Origin: Actinomycetaceae bacterium zg-1166
Lineage (GTDB): Bacteria; Actinomycetota; Actinomycetes; Actinomycetales; Actinomycetaceae
Length of the DNA stretch: 64,000 bases
Assembly (NCBI GenBank): GCA_015679245.1
Contig: CP064953.1
Location: forward strand, 1,612,001-1,676,000
Direction of reading: 5' to 3'
This document shows, in pieces, positions 53,599 through 62,900 of the stretch. The translations under genes and the position numbers were made by a program. Below the pieces are notes generated by a model that saw only the letters and a program-made list of their open reading frames with translations, did no database searches and was not told the DNA's origin. Each line of letters starts with the position of its first letter. Position 1 is the first letter of the stretch.

Positions 53599-55968
53599 AT
53601 GTCTGCGGAATTCTCCAATTCCCTTGCCGCCTTCGTGCGCTCAGCTTCAGGCAAGACAGTAACCAGCTCCACGCCAGCCGAATACTGGGCAGGCCTTTCA
53701 AGTCTCGTCGTCGATTCGCTTGCCGAGCGTTGGGAAGCAACGACGAAGAAGTACCAGACCGGACCTCAAACAGGCTATTTCTCAGCCGAATTCCTTATGG
53801 GACGCGCACTTCTGAACAACCTCACCAACCTCGGCCTGGTGGAAGAAGCCCGCAAAGCCCTCGCCGGCTTCGGAATGGAACTCTCCGACGTATTAGAAGC
53901 CGAACACGATGCCGCGCTCGGCAACGGTGGCCTCGGGCGTCTGGCAGCCTGCTTCCTCGATTCGTGTGCCACACTGGATCTTCCCGTCACCGGATACGGG
54001 ATTCTCTACCGTTATGGACTCTTCAAGCAGACAATCGAGAACGGTTTCCAGAACGAACATCCCGACCCGTGGATGGAAGAAGGCTACCCCTTCGCCATTC
54101 GTCGGGAAGAAGAAGCAATCTACGTCAATTTTGCTGATCTCAATGTGCGTGCCATCCCCTACGACATGCCAATCGTGGGTTACGGAACAAAGAACGTCAA
54201 TACGTTGCGCTTGTGGAAGGCTGAGCCAATCGAAGAATTCGACTACGATGCCTTCAACTCCCAACGCTTCACAGATGCCATCGTGGAACGCGAACGTGTG
54301 ATGGATCTGTGCCGTGTGCTCTACCCTAACGACACGACGTATGAGGGCAAAGTGCTGCGCGTGCGCCAGCAGTACTTCTTCGTCTCAGCTTCGCTGCAGA
54401 CGATGATTGCACGCCACAAGGCTGCCGGGCGCGATATTGCCGCCTTCGGTGACATGCACACGATTCAGCTCAACGACACTCACCCCGTGCTCGCGATCCC
54501 TGAGCTTATGCGTCTTTTGCTTGACGAAGAAGGCCTCGGCTGGGAGGAATCCTGGGATATCGTGGGCAAAACATTTGCTTACACAAACCACACTGTTCTC
54601 GCTGAGGCACTTGAAACATGGGAAATCTCCATCTTCCAGCAGCTCTTCCCACGCATTTTCGAGATCGTGGCAGAAATTGACCGCCGCTTCCGCGCCGAAC
54701 TCGCTGCCGGCGGCTACCATCCCGGCAAGATTGATTACATGGCGCCCCTGGCAGGAGGACGTGTACACATGGCATGGATTACCTGCTACGCCTCCTTCTC
54801 TATCAATGGTGTGGCCGCACTTCACAGTGAGATCCTCAAGCGTGATACTCTCCACGATTGGTACGATATCTGGCCAGAAAAGTTCAACAACAAGACCAAT
54901 GGTGTCACTCAGCGACGCTGGCTCAACACCTGTAACCCTGGGTTGTCTCGCCTCTTGACGCGCGAACTTGGCTCAGATGCGTGGGTACGCGATCTCGCTC
55001 TCCTGGCTCAGCTCGAAGAGCGCAAGGAGAATACTGCTGTACTTCGTGAACTTAACGCAATCAAGCGCGAGAATAAGGTGCGCTTCGCACAGTGGATCAA
55101 GGATCGCCAAGGAATCGACATTCCGGTGGATGCCATCTACGACGTGCAGATCAAGCGCTTGCACGAATACAAGCGCCAACTTCTCAACGCCATGTACATC
55201 CTCGATCTCTATTTCCGCCTCAAAAATGACCCCTCTACCGAGGTGACCCCGCGTGTTTTTATCTTCGGCGCAAAGGCAGCTCCGGGTTACAAGCGTGCCA
55301 AGGCGATCATTAAGTTCATCAACGAAGTGGGGCGCCTGGTGAATTCTGATCCGCAGATGGAGGGCAAACTCGCTGTTGTCTTTGTGGAGAACTACAACGT
55401 GACACCAGCCGAATACATTATCCCTGCTGCTGACGTTTCCGAGCAGATTTCAATGGCTGGTAAGGAAGCCTCGGGTACGTCGAATATGAAGTTCATGATG
55501 AACGGAGCTCTCACGCTCGGCACGCTCGATGGAGCGAATGTAGAAATTCTCGAAGCCGTGGGTGAGGAGAACGCTTACATTTTCGGTGCAACGGAAGATG
55601 AGCTTCCTGCTCTACGCGATTCTTACAACCCACGCCATACAGCTGAGGGAGTGCCCGGGTTGGAGCGTGTACTCCAGGCTTTCGTCGATGGAACTCTCGA
55701 CGACGGCAGCACTGGTGATTTTGGCGATCTCCTAGGTTCACTTGTGGATGGTGCTTCGTGGGAGGTAGCTGACGTGTATTACCTACTCGGCGATTTTGCC
55801 GCCTACCGCGAGGCACGTGACCGCATGGCTGAAGATTATCGCGACGAACTCGCTTGGGCGCGTATGTGCTGGATCAACATCTGCCGCTCGGGACGTTTCT
55901 CCTCTGATCGCACAATCAGTGACTACGCCCGTGACGTGTGGAAACTTGAGGCGACGAGTGTCGAGTAA
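53599..55968 (+). CDS. glgP: Glycogen/starch phosphorylase
   Basis: Releases glucose 1-phosphate from storage glycogen. The 789-aa product matches the family throughout: YFSAEFLMGRALLNNLTNLG, HDAALGNGGLGRLAACFLDS, QLNDTHPVLAIPELMRLL, KIDYMAPLAGG, RLHEYKRQLLNAMYILDL and the PLP-lysine motif AGKEASGTSNMKFMMNG. AAGGAAACACAAG precedes the ATG. The GAG-TAA end of the gene is part of a 58-bp periodic repeat. Confidence 0.96.
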   Translation: MSAEFSNSLAAFVRSASGKTVTSSTPAEYWAGLSSLVVDSLAERWEATTKKYQTGPQTGYFSAEFLMGRALLNNLTNLGLVEEARKALAGFGMELSDVLEAEHDAALGNGGLGRLAACFLDSCATLDLPVTGYGILYRYGLFKQTIENGFQNEHPDPWMEEGYPFAIRREEEAIYVNFADLNVRAIPYDMPIVGYGTKNVNTLRLWKAEPIEEFDYDAFNSQRFTDAIVERERVMDLCRVLYPNDTTYEGKVLRVRQQYFFVSASLQTMIARHKAAGRDIAAFGDMHTIQLNDTHPVLAIPELMRLLLDEEGLGWEESWDIVGKTFAYTNHTVLAEALETWEISIFQQLFPRIFEIVAEIDRRFRAELAAGGYHPGKIDYMAPLAGGRVHMAWITCYASFSINGVAALHSEILKRDTLHDWYDIWPEKFNNKTNGVTQRRWLNTCNPGLSRLLTRELGSDAWVRDLALLAQLEERKENTAVLRELNAIKRENKVRFAQWIKDRQGIDIPVDAIYDVQIKRLHEYKRQLLNAMYILDLYFRLKNDPSTEVTPRVFIFGAKAAPGYKRAKAIIKFINEVGRLVNSDPQMEGKLAVVFVENYNVTPAEYIIPAADVSEQISMAGKEASGTSNMKFMMNGALTLGTLDGANVEILEAVGEENAYIFGATEDELPALRDSYNPRHTAEGVPGLERVLQAFVDGTLDDGSTGDFGDLLGSLVDGASWEVADVYYLLGDFAAYREARDRMAEDYRDELAWARMCWINICRSGRFSSDRTISDYARDVWKLEATSVE

Positions 55969-56136
55969 AGTGCCTGCACACAAGGTGCCTATGAGGCCGT
56001 AATTCACGTGAGGCCTACGCGAGTAAAGCCTTGCACGCAGGGTAGCCTACTCATACCAACCAGAGTTCTATCTGCGCGGAGTAAAAAAGCCTTACACGAT
56101 GCAGGGCACCCACCCCTGCATACACACTCACGCGTT
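55963..56136 (+). repeat. Three imperfect direct repeats with 58-bp period across the glgP stop
   Basis: GAGTAAA followed by a GCCTT/GCCTG-CACAC/CACGC-rich stretch begins at 55963, 56021 and 56079, exactly 58 nt apart. The first ~30 nt of units are recognisably related, the rest has diverged. The first copy includes the glgP stop codon. Confidence 0.55.
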
Positions 56137-56173
56137 ATCCATGAGGGCAGGGAACATCACAAGGAGAAATAAT

Positions 56174-56695
56174 ATGCCCACACTCATTATTGCTATCGGC
56201 GGTGGAGCGCGCACGGCTGCCCAGCCCTTTGTCAACGAAGGATTTCATGTACGTGAGATTGACGTGGCCGGGAGTTCTGTAAGCCAGGTGCCTATTGAGC
56301 GAAGGTATGAAGTTGGCGATGGAGAGTTGCATCTTTCTGCCGAACAACGCGATCGCCTTGTTCAGGTTGCACAGGAATCAGAAGCTGTGGCGCTCCTCGT
56401 GAGCGCAGGTGGACACACAGGTTCGCGCCTCGCTATCGAGGTGGGCGAGGAGCTTCATGCTCACGCTATCCCTTTCTCGCTCCACACCACTCTTCCCCTT
56501 GCCTTTGAGGGATTCGCACGTGAGAAAGCCGCTGCTGACCTCATCCACAAGGTCAAGGACACTGCCACCGAGATTCACATGTTTCCTCTCGACGCTCTCA
56601 TGGCTCGCCTCCCCGAGGAGGCTGAGGAGACTGCCCTCATGGAACTCGCGGCTACGAAGCTCCGTGATTCCGTACGTGCTGCACTAGAGCTGTGA
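56174..56695 (+). CDS. Mini FtsZ/tubulin-like protein: GTP-binding half only (173 aa)
   Basis: The protein reads as a shortened copy of the N-terminal half of FtsZ. TLIIAIGGGARTAAQPFVNE corresponds to the first strand and T1 loop (IGVGGGG-NAV). VREIDVAG matches the T2 region. EAVALLVSAGGHTGSRLAIE matches the strand and T4 tubulin signature (GGGTGTG in FtsZ). LHTTLPLAFEGFAREKAAAD matches the V-T-x-PFxFEG-x-R-x-x-x-A strand after T4, and EIHMFPLDALM the I-x-x-PND strand. The central T7 helix, the catalytic N-x-D-x-x-D loop and the whole C-terminal domain are missing, so a normal polymer-activated GTPase is not possible. AAGGAG lies 7 nt before the ATG. It stands alone between glgP and aroB. The assignment is remote and by eye. 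Confidence 0.6.
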   Translation: MPTLIIAIGGGARTAAQPFVNEGFHVREIDVAGSSVSQVPIERRYEVGDGELHLSAEQRDRLVQVAQESEAVALLVSAGGHTGSRLAIEVGEELHAHAIPFSLHTTLPLAFEGFAREKAAADLIHKVKDTATEIHMFPLDALMARLPEEAEETALMELAATKLRDSVRAALEL

Positions 56696-56718
56696 GAGGT
56701 TTTAGTCTCGACCGGAAA

Positions 56719-56763
56719 CACTGTGGCTCTCGTTCACCAGAGAGATGAATGAGAGCCACAGTG
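56719..56763. terminator. 18-bp hairpin between the mini-FtsZ gene and aroB
   Basis: Arms 56719-56736 and 56746-56763 pair over 18 positions with one G-U pair and a 9-nt loop. It separates convergent genes and probably ends both transcripts. Confidence 0.7.
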
Positions 56764-56830
56764 TGGGCTTATAGGCCAAAACGTGTCGCTGAGTGCACGA
56801 TTGGCAAGGTAGGTGCTTAGCGGGATGAAG

Positions 56831-57964
56831 CTAACGCATGTTCTCAAGGAAGGTACGCACCTGGTCAGGGGTTACCGTGCGTGCGTAAGCACCTTCCTCA
56901 AAACGCATGAGGTCACCAATACCTCGCTGGAAAACGAATCGGAGCTTACCCGCCTTTCCTTTCTTGTCGTGAGACATTGCCGCCATAATCGACTCCACGC
57001 TCACACTCTCGGGAAGTTGCGTGGGCAGGCCGATAGCACAGAGGAGAGCGTAGAGGCGATCCACATCCTCACGGCTCACGTAACCGAAGCTCTCTCCCCA
57101 ACGCGCTTGAAGCATGAGACCAACTGCCACGCATTCCCCATGACTCATCGTGTAATCCATCGCCGTTTCGAGAGCTCGCCCAATCGTGTGCCCAAGGTTG
57201 AGACCCATACGCCGATTTCCCTCGTGAACATCAGAGACAACGAAATCGCGCTTAATCTCGCAGTTACGACGAGCAATATATTCAGCGAGTTCGCCCTCTC
57301 GTACACATTCACCGAGGCTGAGCCTCCGCCTGACAAAAGCATCTTCAAGTAGCTCGAAAAATGCAGAGTCAGCGAGGCAGGCATGTTTGACAGTTTCACC
57401 CAAGCCGTCGCGAATCTGGGCATTGGAGAGCGTGGCCCAGTGTTCTACGTCGATAAATACAGCCGAAGGTTGATGGAAGGCTCCGATGAGATTCGTGGCT
57501 GCGGGAGTATCCACGGCGGTTTTTCCACCCACCGAGGCATCGGCTGCACCCAAGAGTGTTGTGGAGAAAGAGATATAAGGAACTCCACGAGTAAAAGTGG
57601 CCGCGACGAAGCCAGCGAGGTCGGTCACCACGCCACCGCCTACAGCGAGGATGAGAGTATCGCGCCCATATCCTTGCTCGACGAGCGCATCTTCCAGGGC
57701 TTCTTTCGTAGAACGAACCTTGTTTACCTCTCCTGCCGGGAAAGTGAAGACTTCGCAGGCAAGACCGCGAGCACGCAAGGCTTCAGCAAGCGGATGAGCC
57801 ACAAGGGAGGGCAGATTGGAATCGGTGAGAAGGGCGATTCGTCTACTGAAATAGGAACTTGTCGCCACGAAGTTTGCGAATTCGTCCGTAAGATTTCTCC
57901 CCACGACGATGGGGTAACTTTCGTCGATAGTGCGCACGAGTGAGACAGTGAGGGTGGTGGTCAT
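56831..57964 (-). CDS. aroB: 3-dehydroquinate synthase
   Basis: Second step of the shikimate pathway (NAD- and metal-dependent). The 377-aa product has the NAD-binding LAVGGGVVTDLAGFVAATFT, RGVPYISFSTTLLGAADASV, GGKTAVDTPAATNLIGAFHQ, and metal ligands in NLGHTIGRALE and MSHGECVAVGL. GAGGAG lies upstream of the ATG. No other aro gene is next to it, unlike the aroC-K-B cluster of many Actinobacteria. Diverges from the P-type ATPase. Confidence 0.95.
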   Translation of the reverse strand: MTTTLTVSLVRTIDESYPIVVGRNLTDEFANFVATSSYFSRRIALLTDSNLPSLVAHPLAEALRARGLACEVFTFPAGEVNKVRSTKEALEDALVEQGYGRDTLILAVGGGVVTDLAGFVAATFTRGVPYISFSTTLLGAADASVGGKTAVDTPAATNLIGAFHQPSAVFIDVEHWATLSNAQIRDGLGETVKHACLADSAFFELLEDAFVRRRLSLGECVREGELAEYIARRNCEIKRDFVVSDVHEGNRRMGLNLGHTIGRALETAMDYTMSHGECVAVGLMLQARWGESFGYVSREDVDRLYALLCAIGLPTQLPESVSVESIMAAMSHDKKGKAGKLRFVFQRGIGDLMRFEEGAYARTVTPDQVRTFLENMR

Positions 57965-58143
57965 AGCGCGACTCCTCTCTGGACAGCTGCTTTCAGTGTA
58001 TCGAGTGAGGCGGATAGGACTGGCACGTGTTCATGTCGATACGACATCAGTTTGGCCAATGCCCCCCAAGGTGAACTGAAGAATCGTTGGGTTGCCGATG
58101 GAATGGTAGTGGTTGTGTCCAGGCCGCCTGATAACGTGGTGGC

Positions 58144-60618
58144 ATGTCTGATCTCATCCTTGCTGATTCCAGCACTGGGCTTAGTTCCACACAGGTGGAA
58201 GCTGCGATCGAAGCCGGGCACGTGAATACTCTGCCACCACGATCAGGGCGCACTACCGCTCAGATCGTGCGTGCCAATGTCTTTACGCGAATCAATGCCC
58301 TGCTCGGAGTACTTTTTGTGCTTGTCATCTCCACTGGGTCGATTATCAATGCCGCTTTTGGGCTTCTGATTGTGGCCAATTCAGTTATTGGAATCATCCA
58401 GGAACTGCGTGCCAAACGCACTCTTGATTCTCTCGCCGTGGTGGGTGAGGCTCGCCCACGTGTGCGGCGTAATGGAAATGAAGGGGCAATCAGCCAGGAA
58501 GAACTCGTACTCGGAGATATTGTCCTCATCGAGCCGGGAGATCAGATCGTTGTAGATGGTGAGGTGGTGGAAGCCTCGTATTTGGAACTTGATGAATCCC
58601 TCCTCACCGGTGAATCGGATCCAATGCCGAAGGTTGCGGGAAATGAGATCCTCTCGGGGTCTTTTGTGGCTTCGGGTTCGGGAGCCTATCGAGCTACGAA
58701 AGTGGGTGCGGATTCCTATGCCGCTAAACTTACAGCTGAAGCTGCAAAATTCTCTCTCGTCCATTCAGAGTTGCAGTCTGGGATTAACAAGATTCTCAAG
58801 GTTATTACCTGGGTCTTGATCCCTGTAGGTATCTTCACGGTGATTGGGCAGATTCGTGTAGGCGAACACAACTACAGCTCCATTGTCCTTTCGGTGACGG
58901 GCGCCCTTGTGCCTATGGTTCCCGAAGGTCTGATCCTTATTACCTCAACGGCTTTTGCCCTCGGCGTAATTCGCTTGGGGCGGCGCAAATGTCTTGTCAA
59001 TGAGCTTCCCGCTATCGAGGGTCTAGCGCGCGTGGATGTGGTATGCGCGGACAAGACAGGAACACTCACAGAGAATGCGATGGTGCTCAGTGAGGTGATT
59101 CCCCTTGCTGGTGAGGGTGAGGCAGAATCTGAAGAAATCGAAACCGAAGTACGCGAAGTCCTGCGTCAACTCGGAGCTGCAGATTCTTCTCCTAATTCCT
59201 CGATGCAGGCCATTATTGAGGGAATCGGCCACCCGGATTCTCCCTGGGAGGTGGAGGGAATCCAACCCTTCACCTCAGCAAAGAAGTGGTCGGGCGCGAG
59301 TTTTAAGGACGGGACAAATTGGGTACTCGGTGCTCCCGATGTGCTTGCCGCTCCAGATTCACAGGCATATGCTCGCGCCCGAGAGATCGGCCTAGCTGGC
59401 CTTCGCGTGCTACTACTGGCCACCTGTTCAGAAGACGTGACGAAGAAAACAGCTCCAGGAACCGTCAAACCTCGCGCACTTGTGATCCTCGAACAACGAG
59501 TGCGCCCCGATGCAGCAGCCACTCTTGAGTATTTTCACTCCCAAGGTGTGGAGGTCAAGGTTATTTCTGGAGATAACGCAGAATCGGTGGGGGCTGTTAC
59601 GCGCTCCCTCGGTATGGATTCTGGAGAGCCTGTGGATGCACGCAGTCTCACAGAATCGAATATCGATGAACTCGTCGAGCACGCCCATGTCTTTGGGCGC
59701 GTTACCCCCCAGCAAAAACGCGCGATGGTGGAGTCACTCAAGCGCGGCGGACATACAGTGGCAATGACGGGGGACGGCGTTAACGATGTCCTTGCTCTCA
59801 AGGATGCCGACCTTGGAGTAGCGATGGGATCGGGAACAGCTGCCACCCGATCCGTAGCGAAGATCGTGTTGCTTGACGATCGCTTCGCCACACTCCCCTA
59901 CGTCGTGGCCGAAGGTCGGCGCGTACTCGGCAATATCGAGCGTGTGGCAAATCTCTTCCTCACAAAGACGATCTACTCCTCGATTCTGGCGATCCTCGTT
60001 CTCGCCTTTTCTCTTCCGTTTCCCTTCCAGCCTATTCATGTGACAGTCACGGGGTGGTTTACGATCGGGATTCCCGCTTTTTTGCTCTCTCTTCCGCCGA
60101 ATAACGAGCGGGCGAAAGATCACTTTGTCCAGCGCGTTCTGCGCTTCGGTCTACCGGCTGGAGCCGTGGTGGCGGGAGCTTCCTTCATTACTTACCTTCT
60201 GACGCGGATTCCAGAGGGCAGTGAAACGGAAGCAACTCAATCCTCCACCGCCGCACTACTCGCCCTCATTATTGCTTCCACATGGGTGCTCTCGGTGGTT
60301 GCTCGGCCTTATGCTTGGTGGAAGGTAGCTCTCATTCTGCTTCCCTTGGCCGGGTACGGATTTATCTTCACCGCCGGATTCACGCAGAAAATCTTCATGC
60401 TTGACTCTTCACATACCTCGCTCATGTTCACAGCCACGATCGCTGGGCTCATTGGAGCCGCACTTATCGAAGCCCTGTGGTGGATAGTACGTGCAGGATC
60501 GCCAGCCCAAGAGCGCAAACCCGTCTGGATTCCGCGCGCTGAGCGTGAGGCTGCTGCCGCTCAACGCCGCCTTGAGCGTGCCGAACATGTCAAACACGTC
60601 GAACGTGCCCGTGAATAG
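58144..60618 (+). CDS. P-type cation ATPase, CtpE-like
   Basis: An 824-aa HAD-type cation pump. It has two N-terminal helices, the actuator TGES motif (ESLLTGESDP), a PEGL motif in the fourth helix (ALVPMVPEGLILITSTAFAL), the phosphorylation site VCADKTGTLTENAM (about residue 303), a short nucleotide-binding domain with FTSAKKWSGASFKD, the hinge MTGDGVNDVLALKDADLGVA (about residue 540) and about six C-terminal helices. PEGL in place of PEAL/CPC points to the CtpE group, reported to take up Ca2+ in mycobacteria. The C-terminal tail is basic and helical. No strong ribosome-binding site before the ATG. Confidence 0.9.
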   Translation: MSDLILADSSTGLSSTQVEAAIEAGHVNTLPPRSGRTTAQIVRANVFTRINALLGVLFVLVISTGSIINAAFGLLIVANSVIGIIQELRAKRTLDSLAVVGEARPRVRRNGNEGAISQEELVLGDIVLIEPGDQIVVDGEVVEASYLELDESLLTGESDPMPKVAGNEILSGSFVASGSGAYRATKVGADSYAAKLTAEAAKFSLVHSELQSGINKILKVITWVLIPVGIFTVIGQIRVGEHNYSSIVLSVTGALVPMVPEGLILITSTAFALGVIRLGRRKCLVNELPAIEGLARVDVVCADKTGTLTENAMVLSEVIPLAGEGEAESEEIETEVREVLRQLGAADSSPNSSMQAIIEGIGHPDSPWEVEGIQPFTSAKKWSGASFKDGTNWVLGAPDVLAAPDSQAYARAREIGLAGLRVLLLATCSEDVTKKTAPGTVKPRALVILEQRVRPDAAATLEYFHSQGVEVKVISGDNAESVGAVTRSLGMDSGEPVDARSLTESNIDELVEHAHVFGRVTPQQKRAMVESLKRGGHTVAMTGDGVNDVLALKDADLGVAMGSGTAATRSVAKIVLLDDRFATLPYVVAEGRRVLGNIERVANLFLTKTIYSSILAILVLAFSLPFPFQPIHVTVTGWFTIGIPAFLLSLPPNNERAKDHFVQRVLRFGLPAGAVVAGASFITYLLTRIPEGSETEATQSSTAALLALIIASTWVLSVVARPYAWWKVALILLPLAGYGFIFTAGFTQKIFMLDSSHTSLMFTATIAGLIGAALIEALWWIVRAGSPAQERKPVWIPRAEREAAAAQRRLERAEHVKHVERARE

Positions 60619-60714
60619 CCCCGCCTTCTCGCTACTAGGTTTACTGCCTCCCTCTTCACATACCCAAAACCTACAGCCTTCATTTACCCTTCCACATTTC
60701 TTTTACCACTGAGC

Positions 60715-60770
60715 CTCACGACCGCACAGCTCATCCCTTCCTTGTAAGAGAAGAGCTGTGCGGTCGTGAG
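60715..60770. terminator. 18-bp hairpin after the P-type ATPase
   Basis: Perfect arms 60715-60732 and 60753-60770 with a 20-nt loop, between the ATPase and the convergent DUF4352-like gene. Likely terminator. Confidence 0.65.
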
Positions 60771-60891
60771 TGATACATGTCCAAGGAGGCTCGTCCTCCC
60801 CTTGTAAAAGATAAAGCTGGTATTCGTTCGCGCGCGGACACGCGGAGATAAAACAAGCTCGCCTCTTCCCTATAAAAGGGATACAGGAACA

Positions 60892-62010
60892 TTAGGGAAT
60901 CGGATGGTCGATAGTGGCGTACTCCGTGCCGGAAGCACTGTGAAATTGAAGACCTACCGTTGAGGTGAGAAAGTTCGGAAGAACCGGAATATAGACCCAC
61001 CCTTCTATGCTCTCGCCCTGCTGGAGGAAGTGGGAGGAATAGTCGAGAGAATTCAACTCTGGTACAAGGAAGTTTTTTGCCATTTCCCCATCAGCATCGA
61101 CCACATTTACTTCCAGACCTTCAGTGGCGATGAGTTTCATCGAGGCGAGGTTAGTGAGACGAAGTTTGAGGCCAAGGAACTTTGCGGAGTCTCCAATAAT
61201 ATCCGCCGCTGTCTTATCCACCGTATAAACCGTGTCAGTAGCATCAGCTTCCGTTTCCAAGATGGCAACTGCCCACGGCCCTACCACAGTGGAGCCAGAG
61301 GGGGCGAGGCTCGTATCGATAGTGGCTCCAGAAAGGTCAAGATATCTGTAGTAATTCTGTGAATCCGAAGAATCGCCACTCTCGTTGCCCTGCATGTCGC
61401 TTAGCCCAGGTAGATGCGTGTCACCTAAGCCGGGGAGAAGAGATGGCAGCGGAGTCATGAGAATAGGTGAGGGAGGCTGAACGGGTGTGTCCTCCTTGAA
61501 GAAGTGTGAGTTGCGAACCGAATACGAACTCAGAGTTACGAGGACAATCAGGAGGAAAGAACCTCCTCGCTTTTTACGTTTAGATTTTCCTCGTTTGCTC
61601 TGTGCATTCGTGATAGGTGTGGCTGGGGAATTGAGCGGGGCGTAAACATACGGCCCTGTGTTCACTGGAATCTCCCTGGCCTTGGGGTTGAGCTGGCTCA
61701 GCTGGGCAGTAGCAGAAGAACGCGCTGGATGGACAGAGTGCGCCGGGCTGCCGTCTCGTAGCGTATGGGGCGAAGAAGTAACAGGTGAGGTACCTTCACG
61801 TGAAGAGGTGGAAAATGCGTGGCTTATTACAGCTTGAGAATCTGATGTCCATGCAGAAACATGCGGCTGACTCGCCCTGGCATCCGGGCCGAACTCTAGG
61901 GATGAATTGCTGAGTTTCGCGGCGTTGCTACGACTCCCTAAGAATCGATGCCGCCTGCCTGAGTATGCTTCACCGTCGAAGGGATTCGATGTGCTTCCAC
62001 GTTTCGGCAT
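60892..62010 (-). CDS. Membrane-anchored protein with DUF4352-like extracytoplasmic domain
   Basis: About 372 aa. Residues 1-145 are polar and low-complexity, rich in Ser, Pro and Ala. A basic patch (KRGKSKRKKRGG) precedes a single helix (SFLLIVLVTLSSYSV), followed by a Pro-rich linker and a ~150-residue beta-rich C-terminal domain. That domain has the pattern VGPWAVAILE, then FLGLKLRLTNLASM, VVDADGEMAKNF and LQQGESIEGWVYIPVLPNF, which resembles DUF4352 (secreted, telokin-like). The frame is open to 62079, but ATG 62010 is preferred on sequence grounds; the start is uncertain. No partner gene is evident. Confidence 0.72.
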   Translation of the reverse strand: MPKRGSTSNPFDGEAYSGRRHRFLGSRSNAAKLSNSSLEFGPDARASQPHVSAWTSDSQAVISHAFSTSSREGTSPVTSSPHTLRDGSPAHSVHPARSSATAQLSQLNPKAREIPVNTGPYVYAPLNSPATPITNAQSKRGKSKRKKRGGSFLLIVLVTLSSYSVRNSHFFKEDTPVQPPSPILMTPLPSLLPGLGDTHLPGLSDMQGNESGDSSDSQNYYRYLDLSGATIDTSLAPSGSTVVGPWAVAILETEADATDTVYTVDKTAADIIGDSAKFLGLKLRLTNLASMKLIATEGLEVNVVDADGEMAKNFLVPELNSLDYSSHFLQQGESIEGWVYIPVLPNFLTSTVGLQFHSASGTEYATIDHPIP

Positions 62011-62252
62011 TATCCATCCATTCTCAGCAGCGAAAGAAAATTTTACGGGGAAGAAGTGTGCTCCTCTCTTTCTCTCCATTCACTTTCACTTTATGTACTA
62101 ATGGTACTTACACTGGCACCCTCACACTATCCCCGCTGATATCAAGAAGAGCAGGAATAAGGGCTTATCCAGCGCGGATGCAAGTTTACCAGCGGAAACC
62201 GAGAGCCGGACAACGCTGCCCCACATGCCAGTGTGTGCGTTACTCTTCTCGC

Positions 62253-62292
62253 CTGTGTTCTTTGATGTAACGCTGTGTTCTTTGATGTAACG
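62253..62292 (+). repeat. 20-bp tandem duplication
   Basis: Two exact copies of CTGTGTTCTTTGATGTAACG, 62253-62272 and 62273-62292. It lies in non-coding sequence upstream of the transporter remnant. Confidence 0.85.
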
Positions 62293-62335
62293 CTGTACGA
62301 CAGCAGTATCACTCTTACCAAATCCTGTCTGCGTC

Positions 62336-62656
62336 ACACCCATAAAGATCTCTGTATGTACGTCAGCGAGAGGAGTAGCCATCTCACGCGGATTCTCCGC
62401 AGTACTCGCAGGAGAATTGTTCCGATTCTGGGTGCCTGGCTCCTTGCACGCACAAACAGCGTGGTGGCCAATTGCCGTCTACGTGGCATTACTTTCTCTT
62501 ATCACACGTGTCACGACCTTCTACACTCCAGAAACCGTAGGGTGTGACCTCACCTTGCTCACCGATGCCGGTTCTGACTCTGACTCTGACTCTGACTCTG
62601 ACTCTGACTCTGAAAAAGAGGAAGCTGATCGCCTCGCACTTGTCAACCACACGTAA
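62336..62656 (+). pseudogene. Remnant of an MHS-family MFS transporter C-terminus
   Basis: One plus-strand frame reads ARGVAISRGFSAVLAGELFR, then FWVPGSLHAQTAWWPIAVYV, ALLSLITRVTTFYTPETVGC and DLTLLTDA. This follows the last two helices of metabolite:H+ symporters (typically G-x-S-L-G-Y-x-x-...-WWPVAxYxAxxxxIS...PET-x-x-x-DL), with degraded positions. There is no start codon with a good ribosome-binding site and no upstream part of the transporter. It ends in a (Ser-Asp)6 run coded by a hexanucleotide repeat, then EKEEADRLALVNHT and stop. It is probably a decayed gene fragment. The 62011-62335 stretch before it holds only the 20-bp duplication. Confidence 0.55.
62573..62613 (+). repeat. Hexanucleotide repeat (TCTGAC)x6.8
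   Basis: 41 nt of uninterrupted TCTGAC repeat, coding alternating Ser-Asp in the transporter remnant frame. A change in copy number would not shift the frame. Confidence 0.9.
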
Positions 62657-62663
62657 GCACACA

Positions 62664-62710
62664 TATGAGGTGTGGTGACAGATTCATGTAATCTGTCACC
62701 ACACCTCATA
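62664..62710. terminator. 21-bp perfect hairpin after the transporter remnant
   Basis: Perfect arms 62664-62684 and 62690-62710 with loop CATGT. It lies just after the remnant's stop codon and so probably is its old terminator, still intact. Confidence 0.7.
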
Positions 62711-62900
62711 AACTTTCCTCAAAAGCTAGTGCAGAGTCTACGTCGACACTCACTAGAGGGCACATTCTCGTTACGCTCATTCTTGCTAAGTGGAGAAAGG
62801 CGGAAAACACCTTCACGCACGAGGTGCTCAACAGAGAAAGGCGGCGGATCGCCGTCGAGAACAAAAATAGACACATAGATTTCACAGTGGAGGAAATACC

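Noticed and set aside
62122-62382. An 86-codon minus-strand frame
   Set aside because: Overlaps the 20-bp tandem duplication, has no ribosome-binding site and no family features.
62417-62656. An intact small membrane protein with a Ser-Asp tail
   Set aside because: The only starts are TTG or GTG without proper spacing to a ribosome-binding site, and similarity to MHS transporters continues upstream of them, which fits a remnant better.
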